Notes: a model not told the origin generated them from the letters alone. A DNA stretch of 64,000 nt from Paenibacillus jilunlii (GCF_900102965.1 NZ_FNGM01000007.1:828-64827); one strand, 5' to 3'. Counted from the first letter of the stretch, positions 7,151 through 16,381 are shown. Numbers and translations are program-made.

Positions 7151-8137
7151 TTAGTACTGCGCCAGGCGCAGCATTTCCGCTTTCACTTTGTCCTTGCTCA
7201 GCATAAAAAATTTCTCCATCGGCGGGCTGATCGGCATCGCCGGCACATCGGGTCCACAGAGGCGGAAGATCGGCGCATCCAGCTCGAACAGGCAGTGTTC
7301 GGCGATGATCGCCGCCACTTCCCCGCCAATGCCTCCGGTCTTGTTGTCCTCGTGGACAATCAGCACCTTGCCGGTCTGGCGGGCAGCGGCAATGATGGCC
7401 TCGCGGTCCAGCGGCTGCAGGGTGCGCAGATCAAGGATATGCGCGGTAATGCCTTCTTCCCGCTCCAGCTCCTCCGCCGCCTGCATCGCAAAATGCAGCG
7501 GCAGACTGTACCCGATCACCGTAATATCGCTGCCTTCCCGCAGCAGGTTCGCTTCACCGATCGGAACCGTGTAATCCCCTTCCGGAACATCTTCCTTGAT
7601 TAGCTTATAGCACTTCTTATTCTCGAAGAAGAGGACCGGATCAGGGTCACGCACAGCTGCCTTCAGCAGCCCTTTGGCGTCGTAGGCCGAATATGGAGCC
7701 ACAATCTTCAGCCCCGGCGTGCCAAAGAAAATCGATTCCGGGCACTGGGAGTGGTACAGCCCGCCGAAGATCCCCCCGCCGATCGGCGCGCGGATGACTA
7801 CCGGACAGCTCCAGTCGTTATTGGAGCGGTAACGGATTTTGGCGGCTTCGCTGATAATCTGGTTGGTCGCCGGAAGCATGAAATCGGAATACTGCATTTC
7901 AGCAATCGGCTTCATACCGTACATGGCTGCACCGATAGCCACTCCGGCAATCGCGGACTCCGCCAGCGGCGTATCCATTACGCGCTCCTCCCCGAACTGC
8001 TCCTGCAGCCCTTTGGTGGTGGTGAAAACACCGCCCTTGACACCAACGTCCTCGCCCAGCACGAACACCGATTCATCGCGCTCCATCTCTTCCTTCATTG
8101 CCAGGCGGATGGCATCGATATATTCCATAATGGCCAT
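7151..8137 (-). CDS. bkdAB: Branched-chain 2-oxo acid dehydrogenase E1 beta
   Basis: A 328-residue transketolase-type beta subunit of the thiamine diphosphate-dependent E1 component. It has the family's N-terminal VLGEDVGVKGGVFTTTKGL, the EAKIRY/SNNDW substrate-region segment and the C-terminal transketolase fold ending MLRLAQY. It starts 3 bases after the E1 alpha stop, with its GGGAGG inside the end of that gene, so the two are translationally coupled. With E1 alpha, E2 and E3 it oxidises the keto acids of Val, Leu and Ile, giving primers for branched fatty acids. Confidence 0.9.
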   Translation of the reverse strand: MAIMEYIDAIRLAMKEEMERDESVFVLGEDVGVKGGVFTTTKGLQEQFGEERVMDTPLAESAIAGVAIGAAMYGMKPIAEMQYSDFMLPATNQIISEAAKIRYRSNNDWSCPVVIRAPIGGGIFGGLYHSQCPESIFFGTPGLKIVAPYSAYDAKGLLKAAVRDPDPVLFFENKKCYKLIKEDVPEGDYTVPIGEANLLREGSDITVIGYSLPLHFAMQAAEELEREEGITAHILDLRTLQPLDREAIIAAARQTGKVLIVHEDNKTGGIGGEVAAIIAEHCLFELDAPIFRLCGPDVPAMPISPPMEKFFMLSKDKVKAEMLRLAQY

Positions 8138-8140
8138 GGG

Positions 8141-9172
8141 TTAGGCTCCTCCCTTGAGGTCTGATTCACTGTACACATGCAGCAGCGTATCTTCCGGTTT
8201 CGGAAACGGTGCATTTTCAGCGTATTCAATCGCAGCCTTGAGCTCCAGATTGTATTCTGCAGCCAGATCATGCTCCTGCTCATCGCTCCACAGTCCGAGT
8301 TCAGTCAGATAGGTGCGGAAGGCGGCAATGCCGTCTTTTGCCCAGTTGGCATCCACTTCTTCCTTCGTCCGGTACGCCAGATCATTGTCCGACGTAGAGT
8401 GCGGCGACAGGCGGTACATCATCGCTTCAATCAGGGTCGGTCCTTCCCCGGCAAGCGCACGCTCACGCGCTTCCTTCACCACACGATACACCTCCAGCGG
8501 ATCATTGCCGTCCACCCGGACCCCCGGGAAGCCATAGCCCAACGCACGGTCACTGACCTTGCCGCCAAGCTGCTTATGGGCTGGTACAGAAATCGCATAC
8601 TGGTTGTTCTGGCAGAAAATAATGACCGGCAGCTTATTCACACCGGCAAAATTGCACGCTTCATGGAAATCCCCCTGGTTGCTGGAGCCTTCCCCGAACG
8701 TGACGAAGGAAACAAATTTCTTCTTCTGCATTTTGGCTGCCAGGGCAAAACCCACGGCATGCGGCACCTGAGTGGTCACCGGACTGGACCCGGTCACAAT
8801 CCGCAGGCGTTTGCTGCCAAAATGGCCCGGCATCTGCCGCCCGCCGCTGTTAGGGTCCTCCGCCTTGGCGAACACGGAGAGCATCAGCTCACGCGTAGTC
8901 ATGCCCACGGACAGCACAAACGCATAGTCGCGGTAATATGGCAAAAAATAATCGTTCTCCCGGTCCAGCGCAAAGGCCGCTGCTACCTGGGCTGCCTCCT
9001 GCCCGATGCCCGAGACATGGAAGTTGATCTTCCCGGCCCGCTGCAGCAGCAGGCTGCGCTCATCGTATTTCCGCCCGAGCTGCATATATCTGTACATATC
9101 GATGACCTGGCCGTCACTAAGTCCAAGCGGCTTGTGTCTGTTAATGGTTTCTACAGTACCTTGCGATTCCAT
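8141..9172 (-). CDS. bkdAA: Branched-chain 2-oxo acid dehydrogenase E1 alpha
   Basis: A 343-residue alpha subunit. The thiamine diphosphate motif is visible (GEGSSNQGDFHEACNFA near residue 160 through FCQNNQYAIS). The phosphorylation-loop-like YRLSPHSTSDND near 270 and the N-terminal YRDYAF segment are typical of BkdAA. It has an ATG after AGGAGG. The upstream 70 bases are an RBS-linked repeat (9191-9248) that ends in this ribosome binding site. About 316 bases separate it from lpdV, with a possible weak terminator, so internal transcription start or read-through are both possible. Confidence 0.9.
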   Translation of the reverse strand: MESQGTVETINRHKPLGLSDGQVIDMYRYMQLGRKYDERSLLLQRAGKINFHVSGIGQEAAQVAAAFALDRENDYFLPYYRDYAFVLSVGMTTRELMLSVFAKAEDPNSGGRQMPGHFGSKRLRIVTGSSPVTTQVPHAVGFALAAKMQKKKFVSFVTFGEGSSNQGDFHEACNFAGVNKLPVIIFCQNNQYAISVPAHKQLGGKVSDRALGYGFPGVRVDGNDPLEVYRVVKEARERALAGEGPTLIEAMMYRLSPHSTSDNDLAYRTKEEVDANWAKDGIAAFRTYLTELGLWSDEQEHDLAAEYNLELKAAIEYAENAPFPKPEDTLLHVYSESDLKGGA

Positions 9173-9488
9173 ATGAGGTACCTCCTAAAAGTTTTGTCAG
9201 CACACGCTTCCCTGATCCACTTCGTACAAAACTCGCTTCGAAGCATATTCTTTGTGTTGGCTTGAACAGCAATGCTTCCTAGATGAACTCCGGCACCTTG
9301 CACCGGGAAACATACACTTCAGCTAACCTATGTCCTGATCCTATAACCAGGTACTAAATTTGACTCCAGTCTATTATAATCCCTTTCCCATGAAAAAGAA
9401 AAGCCACGAAAATCCGGTATGCAGCTGTTTTGACGCCTGCGGCGCCTTCAGCTCCGTCCGGCATTCCCGTGGAGGCTTTCATCGTGAA
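9173..9488. other. Gap between lpdV and bkdAA
   Basis: This 316-base gap holds an RBS-linked repeat (9191-9248) and, nearer lpdV, a loose inverted repeat (AAAGCC / GGCTTT) followed on the minus strand by a T-rich tail around 9395-9405 that may be a weak terminator. No gene is apparent. Confidence 0.55.
9191..9248 (-). repeat. RBS-linked repeat, single copy before bkdAA
   Basis: On the minus strand it reads GCTTCGAAGCGAGTTTTGTACG ... CTGACAAAAC and then TTTTAGGAGG, the ribosome binding site of bkdAA. The GTTTTGT / ACAAAAC arms and their position directly before the RBS match the copies before bkdB and spoIIIAF. Confidence 0.78.
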
Positions 9489-10910
9489 CTAGAATCCGAT
9501 TGCTCTTCCATCCACGGCGAGCATCGCTTCGCCGATGATCTCGGAGAGCGTCGGATGGGCATGAACCGCTTCCCCGATCTCCCAAGGGGTGGCATCCAGC
9601 AGCTGTGCCAGCGCCGCCTCCCCGATCAGATCCGTAACATGGGGGCCGATCATCTGCACACCGAGAATATCGCCGCTGCTGCGGTCGGCAACGACTTTGA
9701 CGAACCCGTCCTTCATCCCGTAGACAATCGCTTTGCCGATGGCTGAAAAAGGAAATTTACCCGTGACCACATCCGCACCAAGCGCCTTGGCTTCTTTCTC
9801 GGTGTATCCTACACTCGCCACCTCCGGCCGTGTATAGACGCAGCGCGGCACCAGATGCGGGTGGTACGGATGGAGCGTCTCACCCGCCAGATGATTCACC
9901 GCGCGGATGCCTTCATGGCTCGCGGCATGAGCCAGCTGCAGCCCGCCGATACAGTCGCCAATCGCATAGATATGCGGCTCGTTCGTCTGCATATTGCCGT
10001 TCACCTCTATAACCCCTTTGCCAAAATGAATATCGGTATTCTCTAGCCCGATGTTCTCTATGTTGGCTACTCTGCCTACAGATACCAGCAGCTTCTCGGC
10101 TGACAGGCTCTCAGTCTTTTCGCCCTTGCGGGCTTCAATGGTGACTCCTGATTCCGTAATCACACAGGTTTCGGCATCTACGGTGGTCCCTGTCAGAACC
10201 TTGACACCGCGTTTCTTCAGCAGCCGCAGCAGTTCGCGGGCAATCTCCTCATCTTCAAGCGGCAGCAGCTGGCTTGCGGCTTCTACCACCGTAACCTGTA
10301 CACCGAAATCCACCAGCATCGAGGCCCATTCCACACCAATGACTCCGCCGCCCACAATAATAATAGAGGCTGGCAGCTCTTCCAGCGTCAAGGCTTCCTC
10401 GCTGCTCAGAATCACCTTGCCATCCGGCTTGAGGCCGGGCAGCACACGCGGACGCGAGCCGGTTGCTACGATGAGATGGCCGGAAACGACAGTCTCCATC
10501 TCGCCGTTCTCCAGCTCCACAGCCACCGCGCCGCTGCGCGGAGAGAAAATCGAAGGGCCGATAATGCGTCCTTTTCCCTTCAGCACCTGGATTTTATTCT
10601 TGCGCATCAGAAACTGCACGCCCTGATGCAGCTGCTCGACTACAGACTCCTTGCGGGCCTGCACCTTCGGGAATACCAATTGCACTCCTGAAGTTTCTAT
10701 GCCGTAACTCTCGCTCTCTTGTATTTCAGCGTATACCTCAGCACTGCGCAGCAGCGATTTGCTGGGAATGCAGCCGCGGTGCAGACAGGTTCCGCCCAGT
10801 TTGTCCATTTCAATGACAACGACAGACTTCCCGAGCTGGGCAGCGCGGATCGCCGCCACATAACCGCCGGTACCTCCGCCAAGTATGGCCACGTCGCATG
10901 AAATCGTCAT
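9489..10910 (-). CDS. lpdV: Dihydrolipoyl dehydrogenase (E3)
   Basis: A 473-residue FAD-dependent disulfide oxidoreductase that reoxidises the lipoyl arm with NAD+. It shows the N-terminal FAD motif GGGTGGYVAA, the redox disulfide GGTCLHRGCIPSK (cysteines near 42 and 47), the NAD-binding GGGVIGVEWAS near 180 and the C-terminal HAHPTLSEI with the catalytic His. It is the first gene of the bkd group here; ptb, bcd, buk and bkdR, which precede it in B. subtilis, are absent from this side. It has ATG after GGAGG and a good sigma-A-like promoter upstream. Confidence 0.92.
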   Translation of the reverse strand: MTISCDVAILGGGTGGYVAAIRAAQLGKSVVVIEMDKLGGTCLHRGCIPSKSLLRSAEVYAEIQESESYGIETSGVQLVFPKVQARKESVVEQLHQGVQFLMRKNKIQVLKGKGRIIGPSIFSPRSGAVAVELENGEMETVVSGHLIVATGSRPRVLPGLKPDGKVILSSEEALTLEELPASIIIVGGGVIGVEWASMLVDFGVQVTVVEAASQLLPLEDEEIARELLRLLKKRGVKVLTGTTVDAETCVITESGVTIEARKGEKTESLSAEKLLVSVGRVANIENIGLENTDIHFGKGVIEVNGNMQTNEPHIYAIGDCIGGLQLAHAASHEGIRAVNHLAGETLHPYHPHLVPRCVYTRPEVASVGYTEKEAKALGADVVTGKFPFSAIGKAIVYGMKDGFVKVVADRSSGDILGVQMIGPHVTDLIGEAALAQLLDATPWEIGEAVHAHPTLSEIIGEAMLAVDGRAIGF

Positions 10911-10956
10911 ATATGTATCCTCCAGTCATAACTCTAATTCTGAATTAACCTATTAC

Positions 10957-10984
10957 ATTGTACTCTCTTTTATGTGCATTACAA
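10957..10984 (-). promoter_or_regulatory. Likely sigma-A promoter of lpdV
   Basis: On the minus strand, TTGTAA (10979-10984), a 16-base spacer and TACAAT (10957-10962) lie about 45 bases before the lpdV start codon. Confidence 0.55.
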
Positions 10985-11007
10985 AACTTACAAACGTCAT
11001 ATATCCA

Positions 11008-11036
11008 TGGACTTTTCCCCGTTGAAGCGTTATCAT
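11008..11036 (+). promoter_or_regulatory. Possible promoter of the DUF2627 gene
   Basis: TGGACT, a 17-base spacer and TATCAT precede the plus-strand small membrane protein gene by about 40 bases. The -35 match is weak. Confidence 0.35.
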
Positions 11037-11076
11037 ATGGGTGAATTCAAAGGGATGATGGAAAAGGGGGACACTC

Positions 11077-11382
11077 ATGAAACTGTTGACCACACGCTTC
11101 ATTGCCATCCTGATTCTGGTTGTGCCCGGCCTCCTGGCGATGAAAGGCTTCCTGATGATGAAAGATGATATCTTCAACTATATTTCCATGCATGGAGACG
11201 AGACGGCCACCCCCGTTTTTGCCTGGCTGCACTTTGGCGGCGGGCTGCTGCTGTTCCTGGCCGGTATGAGTTTTCTTGGCGGCTGGATTCTGACCCGTGA
11301 CCGGAAGCGCAATTATGTGGGACCCAGATTCAGGGAGAAGCAAAAGACCCCGCAGCCTCCCTCGCCGGATGCCACCAGCTAA
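11077..11382 (+). CDS. Small membrane protein, DUF2627 (YqzF family)
   Basis: A 101-residue protein with two predicted membrane helices: residues about 6-25 (FIAILILVVPGLLAMKG) and about 48-72 (FAWLHFGGGLLLFLAGMSFL). A basic Pro-rich tail follows. Order and motifs match DUF2627, whose B. subtilis member YqzF lies beside the bkd operon, as here. Function is unknown. It is divergent from lpdV and followed by its own terminator. Confidence 0.78.
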   Translation: MKLLTTRFIAILILVVPGLLAMKGFLMMKDDIFNYISMHGDETATPVFAWLHFGGGLLLFLAGMSFLGGWILTRDRKRNYVGPRFREKQKTPQPPSPDATS

Positions 11383-11429
11383 CCTGTTAATCTCCGGGGG
11401 AGGGTCTTAATCACTCCACCTTTCAAGCA

Positions 11430-11471
11430 AAAACGGCTGCGCTGTCCTTCACCGGGCATCGTAGCCGTTTT
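11430..11471 (+). terminator. Intrinsic terminator after the DUF2627 gene
   Basis: A 12-bp stem (AAAACGGCTGCG / CGTAGCCGTTTT) with an 18-base loop ends in TTTT. Confidence 0.7.
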
Positions 11472-11524
11472 GGATTTCAGTGTCGTGTCACCTCGAGAAC
11501 TTTTTCCGAATCCTTCGGCCATTT

Positions 11525-11764
11525 CAAGCGGAAAAAGGGAAACTAAATTGCTTCATACCCCCTATTCTCCGCATGTGAAGTGGAAAAAGGATAACTAATT
11601 TGCCGCATTCACCCTATTCACCTATGCGAGGTGGAAAAAGGGAAACTAATTCAGCTCATTTCACTCCTGCCGAGGGAATATGGCCCTATTAAGTTTCCTT
11701 TTTTCACTCCAATCTCACAACTTGCTGATTTCGGGAGAAATAAGCTCCCTTATTCCAACTAGCT
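11525..11764. repeat. Dispersed repeat family R2, copy 1
   Basis: Three direct sub-units of about 50-57 bp, each starting with GTGGAAAAAGGnnAACTAA-like sequence (near 11525, 11579 and 11629), are followed by inverted ends (TTAAGTTTCCTTTTTTCACT and AAGCTCCCTTATTCCAACTAG). Related copies lie at 34424-34612 and 56085-56226. Confidence 0.75.
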
Positions 11765-11827
11765 ACCTTCACCTGCTTATGTCTAAAAAGGCAACCTGGA
11801 GGACATTCGGGGCTGCCTTTACTAATT

Positions 11828-13675
11828 CTATCCTGCCGCTGAATCCGATGAACCCCGCACCAGTTCACTGTACAATCCGCCCTCCTGCAAGAGTTCCTCA
11901 TGTGATCCCTGCTGCACCAGCCGCCCGCCCTGGAGCACCAGAATGCGGTCCGCTGCGCGGATGGTGCCCAGCCGATGGGCGATCACGAAGCTGGTCCGGC
12001 CTTTCATCAGCGCCTGCAGCCCCTCCTGGATCTTGATCTCGGTCACCGTATCTATGCTGCTGGTCGCTTCGTCCAGCACCAGCATGGACGGACCCGCAAG
12101 GATCGCCCGCGCGATGGCGAGCAGCTGCTTCTGCCCCTGGCTGATGCCGCTGCCGTCAACCGACAGCATCCGCTCGTAACCGCCCTTCATCCGCATAATA
12201 AAAGAATGGGCGTTGGCCAGCTTCGCCGCCGCCTCCACTTCCTCGTCGCTGGCATCCAGCCTGCCGTAGCGGATATTGTCGCGGATTGTCCCCTTGAACA
12301 GGAACGAATCCTGCAGCACAAACGCCATATGGCTGCGCAGGCTCTCCCGGCGGATCGAAGACAGGTCCCTGCCATCCAGCGTAATGCTGCCCTTGCCGGG
12401 ATCATAGAAGCGGGACAGCAGCCCGATCAGAGTGGTTTTGCCTGCTCCGGTTGGCCCGACCAGCGCGATCATCTCGCCGGGCTTAGCCTCAAAGCTGATA
12501 TCCTGCAGCGTGTCAGCCCCGCCGTCATACGAGAAGGACACCCCGGAGAACTTCACCGTGCCTTCCACATGATCCAGCGGTACAGCAGCCCTTTCATCCT
12601 TCGCCTCCGCTTCCTCATCTAGCACCTCGAACACCCGCTCCGCACCGGCAATCGCCGACAGCAGCGTGTTCCACTGGTTCGCGAGATCGTTCAGCGGCCG
12701 GGTGAACTGGCGCGTATATTCCACGAATGCGATAATTACGCCTACCGTGACCAGCCCCCGGACCGCCAGCAGGCCGCCGACACCGGCAACAATCGCAAAG
12801 CTTAGATTGTTCAGGCCGTTCATCAGCTTCGGGATGAAGCCGGAGATCGCCTGGGCCCAGTAGCCTGACAGCATGATCCGCGTATTGCGCTCCCGGAAGC
12901 CGCTGATTACCCGTTCCTCCTGTGAAAAAGCCTTGATGATCCGCTGGCCGGACAACGTCTCCTCAATAAATCCGTTCAGTTCGCCCATGTTGCGCTGGCG
13001 TTCCTTGAACAGCGGACCCGTCCGCCGCGTAATCCAGCGCATGCCAAGGATCATCAGCGGGACCACGATGAAGGTCAGCAATGTGAGCAGCGGGCTGAGC
13101 CACAGCATCACCCCCACGGTGCCCAGCAGGGTCAGCACACTGGAGAATATCTGGATCGCTGAGCTGTTCAGCGTAGAACTGATATTCTCAATATCGTTCG
13201 TCAGACGGCTCATAATTTCACCTTGCTGCCTGCGGTTGAAGAACGAAATCGGCAGCCGGTGAAGGTGGGCGAACAGGTCCGTGCGCATCCGGTATATTGT
13301 CTCCTGGGCAATTTCGATCATCCAGATGTTCTGCAGCCAGGAAGTCAGGGAATTCAGCAAATAGACAAGGGCAAGGGTAATCAGGAAGATTCCCCAGGTT
13401 CTGCCCCCGTCCCCCTCCAGATAATGGTCCACCGCTCTGCTGATCAGATAAGGGCCAAGCAGTGCAAGACCCGAGCTGAGAAGCACCATGACCAGCACAA
13501 GAACCAGCTTCGCCTTGCGTTTCGCCAGATAACTCCAGATTCTGCGGAGCGTGGCGGACCAGTCCTTGGCCTTAGCCTTCGGCTTGCGCCCTCCCGGCGA
13601 GCCGAAGCTTGCCGCGTCGCCAAGCCCGACATTCAGCTTCGGGTGCCGGAAAGGCTCAAGTAATGCTTGGAACAT
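11828..13675 (-). CDS. ABC exporter half-transporter with canonical ATP site
   Basis: A 615-residue type IV ABC exporter subunit: six-helix membrane domain (about 60-350) followed by an ATPase domain with Walker A GPTGAGKTT, signature SGISQGQKQL and Walker B VLDEATSS carrying the catalytic Glu. It forms a pair with the gene upstream (YheI/YheH or YfiB/YfiC type). The ATG at 13675, behind GGGAGGGGG, gives a 20-base overlap with that gene, so translation is coupled. Substrate is unknown; relatives move drugs or lipids. Confidence 0.85.
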   Translation of the reverse strand: MFQALLEPFRHPKLNVGLGDAASFGSPGGRKPKAKAKDWSATLRRIWSYLAKRKAKLVLVLVMVLLSSGLALLGPYLISRAVDHYLEGDGGRTWGIFLITLALVYLLNSLTSWLQNIWMIEIAQETIYRMRTDLFAHLHRLPISFFNRRQQGEIMSRLTNDIENISSTLNSSAIQIFSSVLTLLGTVGVMLWLSPLLTLLTFIVVPLMILGMRWITRRTGPLFKERQRNMGELNGFIEETLSGQRIIKAFSQEERVISGFRERNTRIMLSGYWAQAISGFIPKLMNGLNNLSFAIVAGVGGLLAVRGLVTVGVIIAFVEYTRQFTRPLNDLANQWNTLLSAIAGAERVFEVLDEEAEAKDERAAVPLDHVEGTVKFSGVSFSYDGGADTLQDISFEAKPGEMIALVGPTGAGKTTLIGLLSRFYDPGKGSITLDGRDLSSIRRESLRSHMAFVLQDSFLFKGTIRDNIRYGRLDASDEEVEAAAKLANAHSFIMRMKGGYERMLSVDGSGISQGQKQLLAIARAILAGPSMLVLDEATSSIDTVTEIKIQEGLQALMKGRTSFVIAHRLGTIRAADRILVLQGGRLVQQGSHEELLQEGGLYSELVRGSSDSAAG

Positions 13676-15401
13676 ACTGCACCCCCTCCCTGTACTGAGA
13701 TTCATTGATTTTGCGGTACAGCTCCGAACGTTCCACAAGCTCTGCATGTGTCCCCTGTGCAATCAGTCTGCCCTCGTCCAGCAGCAGGATAAGGTCGGCG
13801 GATACGGTCGAGCTGATTTTTTGCGTGATTAGAAAAGTCGTGCAGGACATCGCTTTCAGCTCCGCCAGCAGCCGGCCTTCGGTAACAGCGTCCAGCGCGC
13901 TGGTGCTGTCATCCAGAATCAGAATAGCAGGTTTTCTTACCAGCGCTCTGGCTATCGTCAGCCGCTGCTTCTGTCCACCGGACAGATTGACTCCCCGCTG
14001 GCCCAGCATGGTGCCGTAGCCATGCGGCAGCTCTTTTACCGTCTCATGAATTTGTGCGGCCATGGCCGCCTGTTCAATCTCATCCTGAGTCGCCTGCGGA
14101 TTGCCCCAGGCAATGTTCTCCCGCACAGAGCCGGTAAACAGCAGAACCTCTTGAGGCACATAACCAATAGCTCCGCGCAGCCTGGATATTTCCATTTCCG
14201 CACCCGGTATTCCATCGACCAGGATATCACCGCTGCTCTGCTCATATAGACGGGGGATCAGTCCCACCAGCGAGGATTTGCCTGAACCGGTTGCCCCCAT
14301 AATCGCTACCCGTTCTCCGGGTTGTACCTTAAAAGTAATGTCCTCCAGCACGGCAATATCACTCTGCGGATAACGGAAGCTGACCTGCCGAAATTCAACT
14401 TTACCCCGGATCGGAGCAATCTCCCTTGCAGTAACCGCTGCCTTTTCCTTGGCTTCCCGTTCATCTGCCGACATCACTTCCTGAATTCGCTGTGAAGAAG
14501 CCCGGGCCCGGGAAAAGGTCGCCATAATCCAGGACAGCGCCGACAACGCTCCAATCGTACGCAGGGAATAATTAATAACTGCGACTGTCTGCCCCAGTGT
14601 GGCATTTCCGGTTGATATTTCGATACGCCCGAACCACAGCACCAGCAGAATTCCGGCATTTACAATCAGCGTAATGAGCGGGGCCGAGGTTTCTGTGAGC
14701 CGCAAGGCAGCGACCGTAGACTTCATCAGCTCCCCGCTGAAAGCGGCGAACCGGGCAATCTCATGATTCATGCGGACAAACACCCGAATCAGCCGGATGC
14801 CGGTGAGATTCTCCTGAATCACACTGTTGACTCCGTCCAGCCGGATCTGCACACTGCGGAATAACACCGATGCCTTTTTCATCACCCAGAGGAGAAACAC
14901 AATCAGTACCGGAAGGGTCACCGCCAGCAGCAGCCCCAGCTTCACATGTACAACCAGCGCCATAATCACACTGCCCGCTACAACGAGCGGCACCCGGGTC
15001 ATAAAGCGAAGGCCCATGAAGATCGTATCCTGCAGCTGCGACACATCCGCAGTAAGGCGGGTGATTAAGGAAGAGGTCGGAAAGCGGCTGAACACGGCAT
15101 AGGCGAAGGATTGGACCTTCCCATACAACTGATCCCGCAGATCAAAAGCAAACCCCTGGCTCGCATGGGACGCAAAAAAAGAGCTTAGCACGCCCGCAAT
15201 AAACGCTACAGCCGCGCTTACCACCAGCACACCGCCCCACAGCCAGATGATCCGGTTATCCTGTTCCCTGATTCCATCATCAATAATTTTCGAAATCAGC
15301 AGAGGCTGGGACAGCTCCACCGCCAGCTCAATCACCATCATCAGAAGCGCGGCGGACGCAGCTGCCCTGTATTTCTTGAGATAGGAAAAAATGATGTTCA
15401 T
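13656..15401 (-). CDS. ABC exporter half-transporter with degenerate ATP site
   Basis: A 581-residue partner subunit. The membrane domain spans about 15-310 and the ATPase domain about 335-575, with Walker A GATGSGKSS and a canonical LSGGQKQR signature. After Walker B it has Asp instead of the catalytic Glu (LILDDSTSALD). One noncanonical and one canonical subunit is the hallmark of heterodimeric exporters such as BmrCD. The two genes overlap by 20 bases. The small unknown gene just upstream probably belongs to the same transcript. Confidence 0.85.
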   Translation of the reverse strand: MNIIFSYLKKYRAAASAALLMMVIELAVELSQPLLISKIIDDGIREQDNRIIWLWGGVLVVSAAVAFIAGVLSSFFASHASQGFAFDLRDQLYGKVQSFAYAVFSRFPTSSLITRLTADVSQLQDTIFMGLRFMTRVPLVVAGSVIMALVVHVKLGLLLAVTLPVLIVFLLWVMKKASVLFRSVQIRLDGVNSVIQENLTGIRLIRVFVRMNHEIARFAAFSGELMKSTVAALRLTETSAPLITLIVNAGILLVLWFGRIEISTGNATLGQTVAVINYSLRTIGALSALSWIMATFSRARASSQRIQEVMSADEREAKEKAAVTAREIAPIRGKVEFRQVSFRYPQSDIAVLEDITFKVQPGERVAIMGATGSGKSSLVGLIPRLYEQSSGDILVDGIPGAEMEISRLRGAIGYVPQEVLLFTGSVRENIAWGNPQATQDEIEQAAMAAQIHETVKELPHGYGTMLGQRGVNLSGGQKQRLTIARALVRKPAILILDDSTSALDAVTEGRLLAELKAMSCTTFLITQKISSTVSADLILLLDEGRLIAQGTHAELVERSELYRKINESQYREGVQYVPSIT

Positions 15402-15419
15402 CAGCGTTACCCCATTTGT

Positions 15420-15626
15420 CTATTCGTAGAGCGCATCCCGCAAGCGTGTGGACATGGAAGAGGATTGTCCCTTCAAAATCACCCTGCGCAGCGCCTTGTT
15501 GCTGCGGTTCATTTCCGCCATTTCGTCCAGCATTTCCATCAGCAGACTGTGTATTTCCGCAGTCAGCTGCCCCTTTTCCTGCAGTGCCGCTATTTTTTCT
15601 TGGTAACCTTCCATCTTGTCCGTCAA
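15420..15626 (-). CDS. Small helical protein of unknown function
   Basis: About 68 residues, charged and probably coiled-coil (KMEGYQEKIAALQEKGQ, then EIHSLLMEMLDEMAEM). I chose the TTG at 15626 because AAGAAGG lies 7 bases before it; the frame also opens at ATG 15671, without a ribosome binding site, and at ATG 15614. It ends 18 bases before the ABC exporter pair and has an extended -10 promoter upstream, so it probably leads that operon. I do not recognise the family; a regulatory or accessory role for the exporter is only a guess. Confidence 0.6.
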   Translation of the reverse strand: MTDKMEGYQEKIAALQEKGQLTAEIHSLLMEMLDEMAEMNRSNKALRRVILKGQSSSMSTRLRDALYE

Positions 15627-15681
15627 CTGTAAGCCTTCTTTCTGTAAACGTTCTCCTGTATAAATACACATAACCGCGTTA

Positions 15682-15690
15682 ATTATAACA
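15682..15690 (-). promoter_or_regulatory. Extended -10 promoter of the exporter operon
   Basis: On the minus strand TGTTATAAT is a perfect extended -10 element. No good -35 hexamer accompanies it. Confidence 0.5.
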
Positions 15691-15811
15691 TTCTTTATCC
15701 CTTACCCGAAATGTTTTCACTGGCTACTTTTAGTGAGATTATGCTACTCTAATAAAGTCGCATTTTCCGGATAAGAACTCATCAGGCTGACTAACGAAAG
15801 GATAGATGGAC

Positions 15812-16381
15812 GTGGCACAGTTGTTTTTCAAGTACGGGGCAATGAACAGCGGCAAATCCATTGAGATACTCAAGGTTGCGCATAATTACGAGGAGCAGGG
15901 CAAGTCCGTGCTCATTTTCACCCCATCCATTGATAACCGGGACGAAGTGGGATACATCTCCTCCCGTATCGGGCTGCGGAAGCAGGCCATCCCTATTGAC
16001 GAGAATACGGATATATACAGCATTGTCAGCAGCAACCTGCCGAAGCCCCACTGTGTGCTGATTGATGAATGCCAATTTTTAAGCAAAGACTGCATCCTCC
16101 AGCTGGTGCGGATCGTCGACGAGCTGAACATTCCGGTTATGGCCTTCGGGCTCAAAAATGATTTCCAGAACAACCTGTTCGAAGGCAGCAAATATATGCT
16201 GATCTACGCAGATAAAATTGAAGAAATGAAGACAATCTGCTGGTTCTGCGAACGGAAAGCCACCATGGCGCTCCGCGTCGAGAACGGCAAGCCCGTCTAC
16301 AGCGGCAAGCAAATCCAGATTGGCGGCAATGAAGCCTACTACCCGGTATGCCGCAAATGCCACAAAAATCCGCCGCTTTAA
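15812..16381 (+). CDS. tdk: Thymidine kinase
   Basis: About 189 residues; phosphorylates thymidine with ATP in the salvage pathway. The P-loop GAMNSGKS lies near the N terminus, the lid and DECQFL motif near residue 90, and a zinc site of two Cys pairs (CWFCERK and CRKCHK) in the C-terminal half. I chose GTG at 15812, giving the family's usual [16 protein letters not shown] start and a 9-base gap from AAAGGA; an ATG two codons earlier would leave only 3-4 bases. Confidence 0.9.
   Translation: MAQLFFKYGAMNSGKSIEILKVAHNYEEQGKSVLIFTPSIDNRDEVGYISSRIGLRKQAIPIDENTDIYSIVSSNLPKPHCVLIDECQFLSKDCILQLVRIVDELNIPVMAFGLKNDFQNNLFEGSKYMLIYADKIEEMKTICWFCERKATMALRVENGKPVYSGKQIQIGGNEAYYPVCRKCHKNPPL

Larger units (their letters stand above)
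11383..11827. other. Intergenic region with terminator and R2 repeat
   Basis: Between the DUF2627 gene and the convergent ABC exporter gene lie an intrinsic terminator (11430-11471) and the longest R2 repeat copy (about 11525-11764). No gene is seen. Confidence 0.7.
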
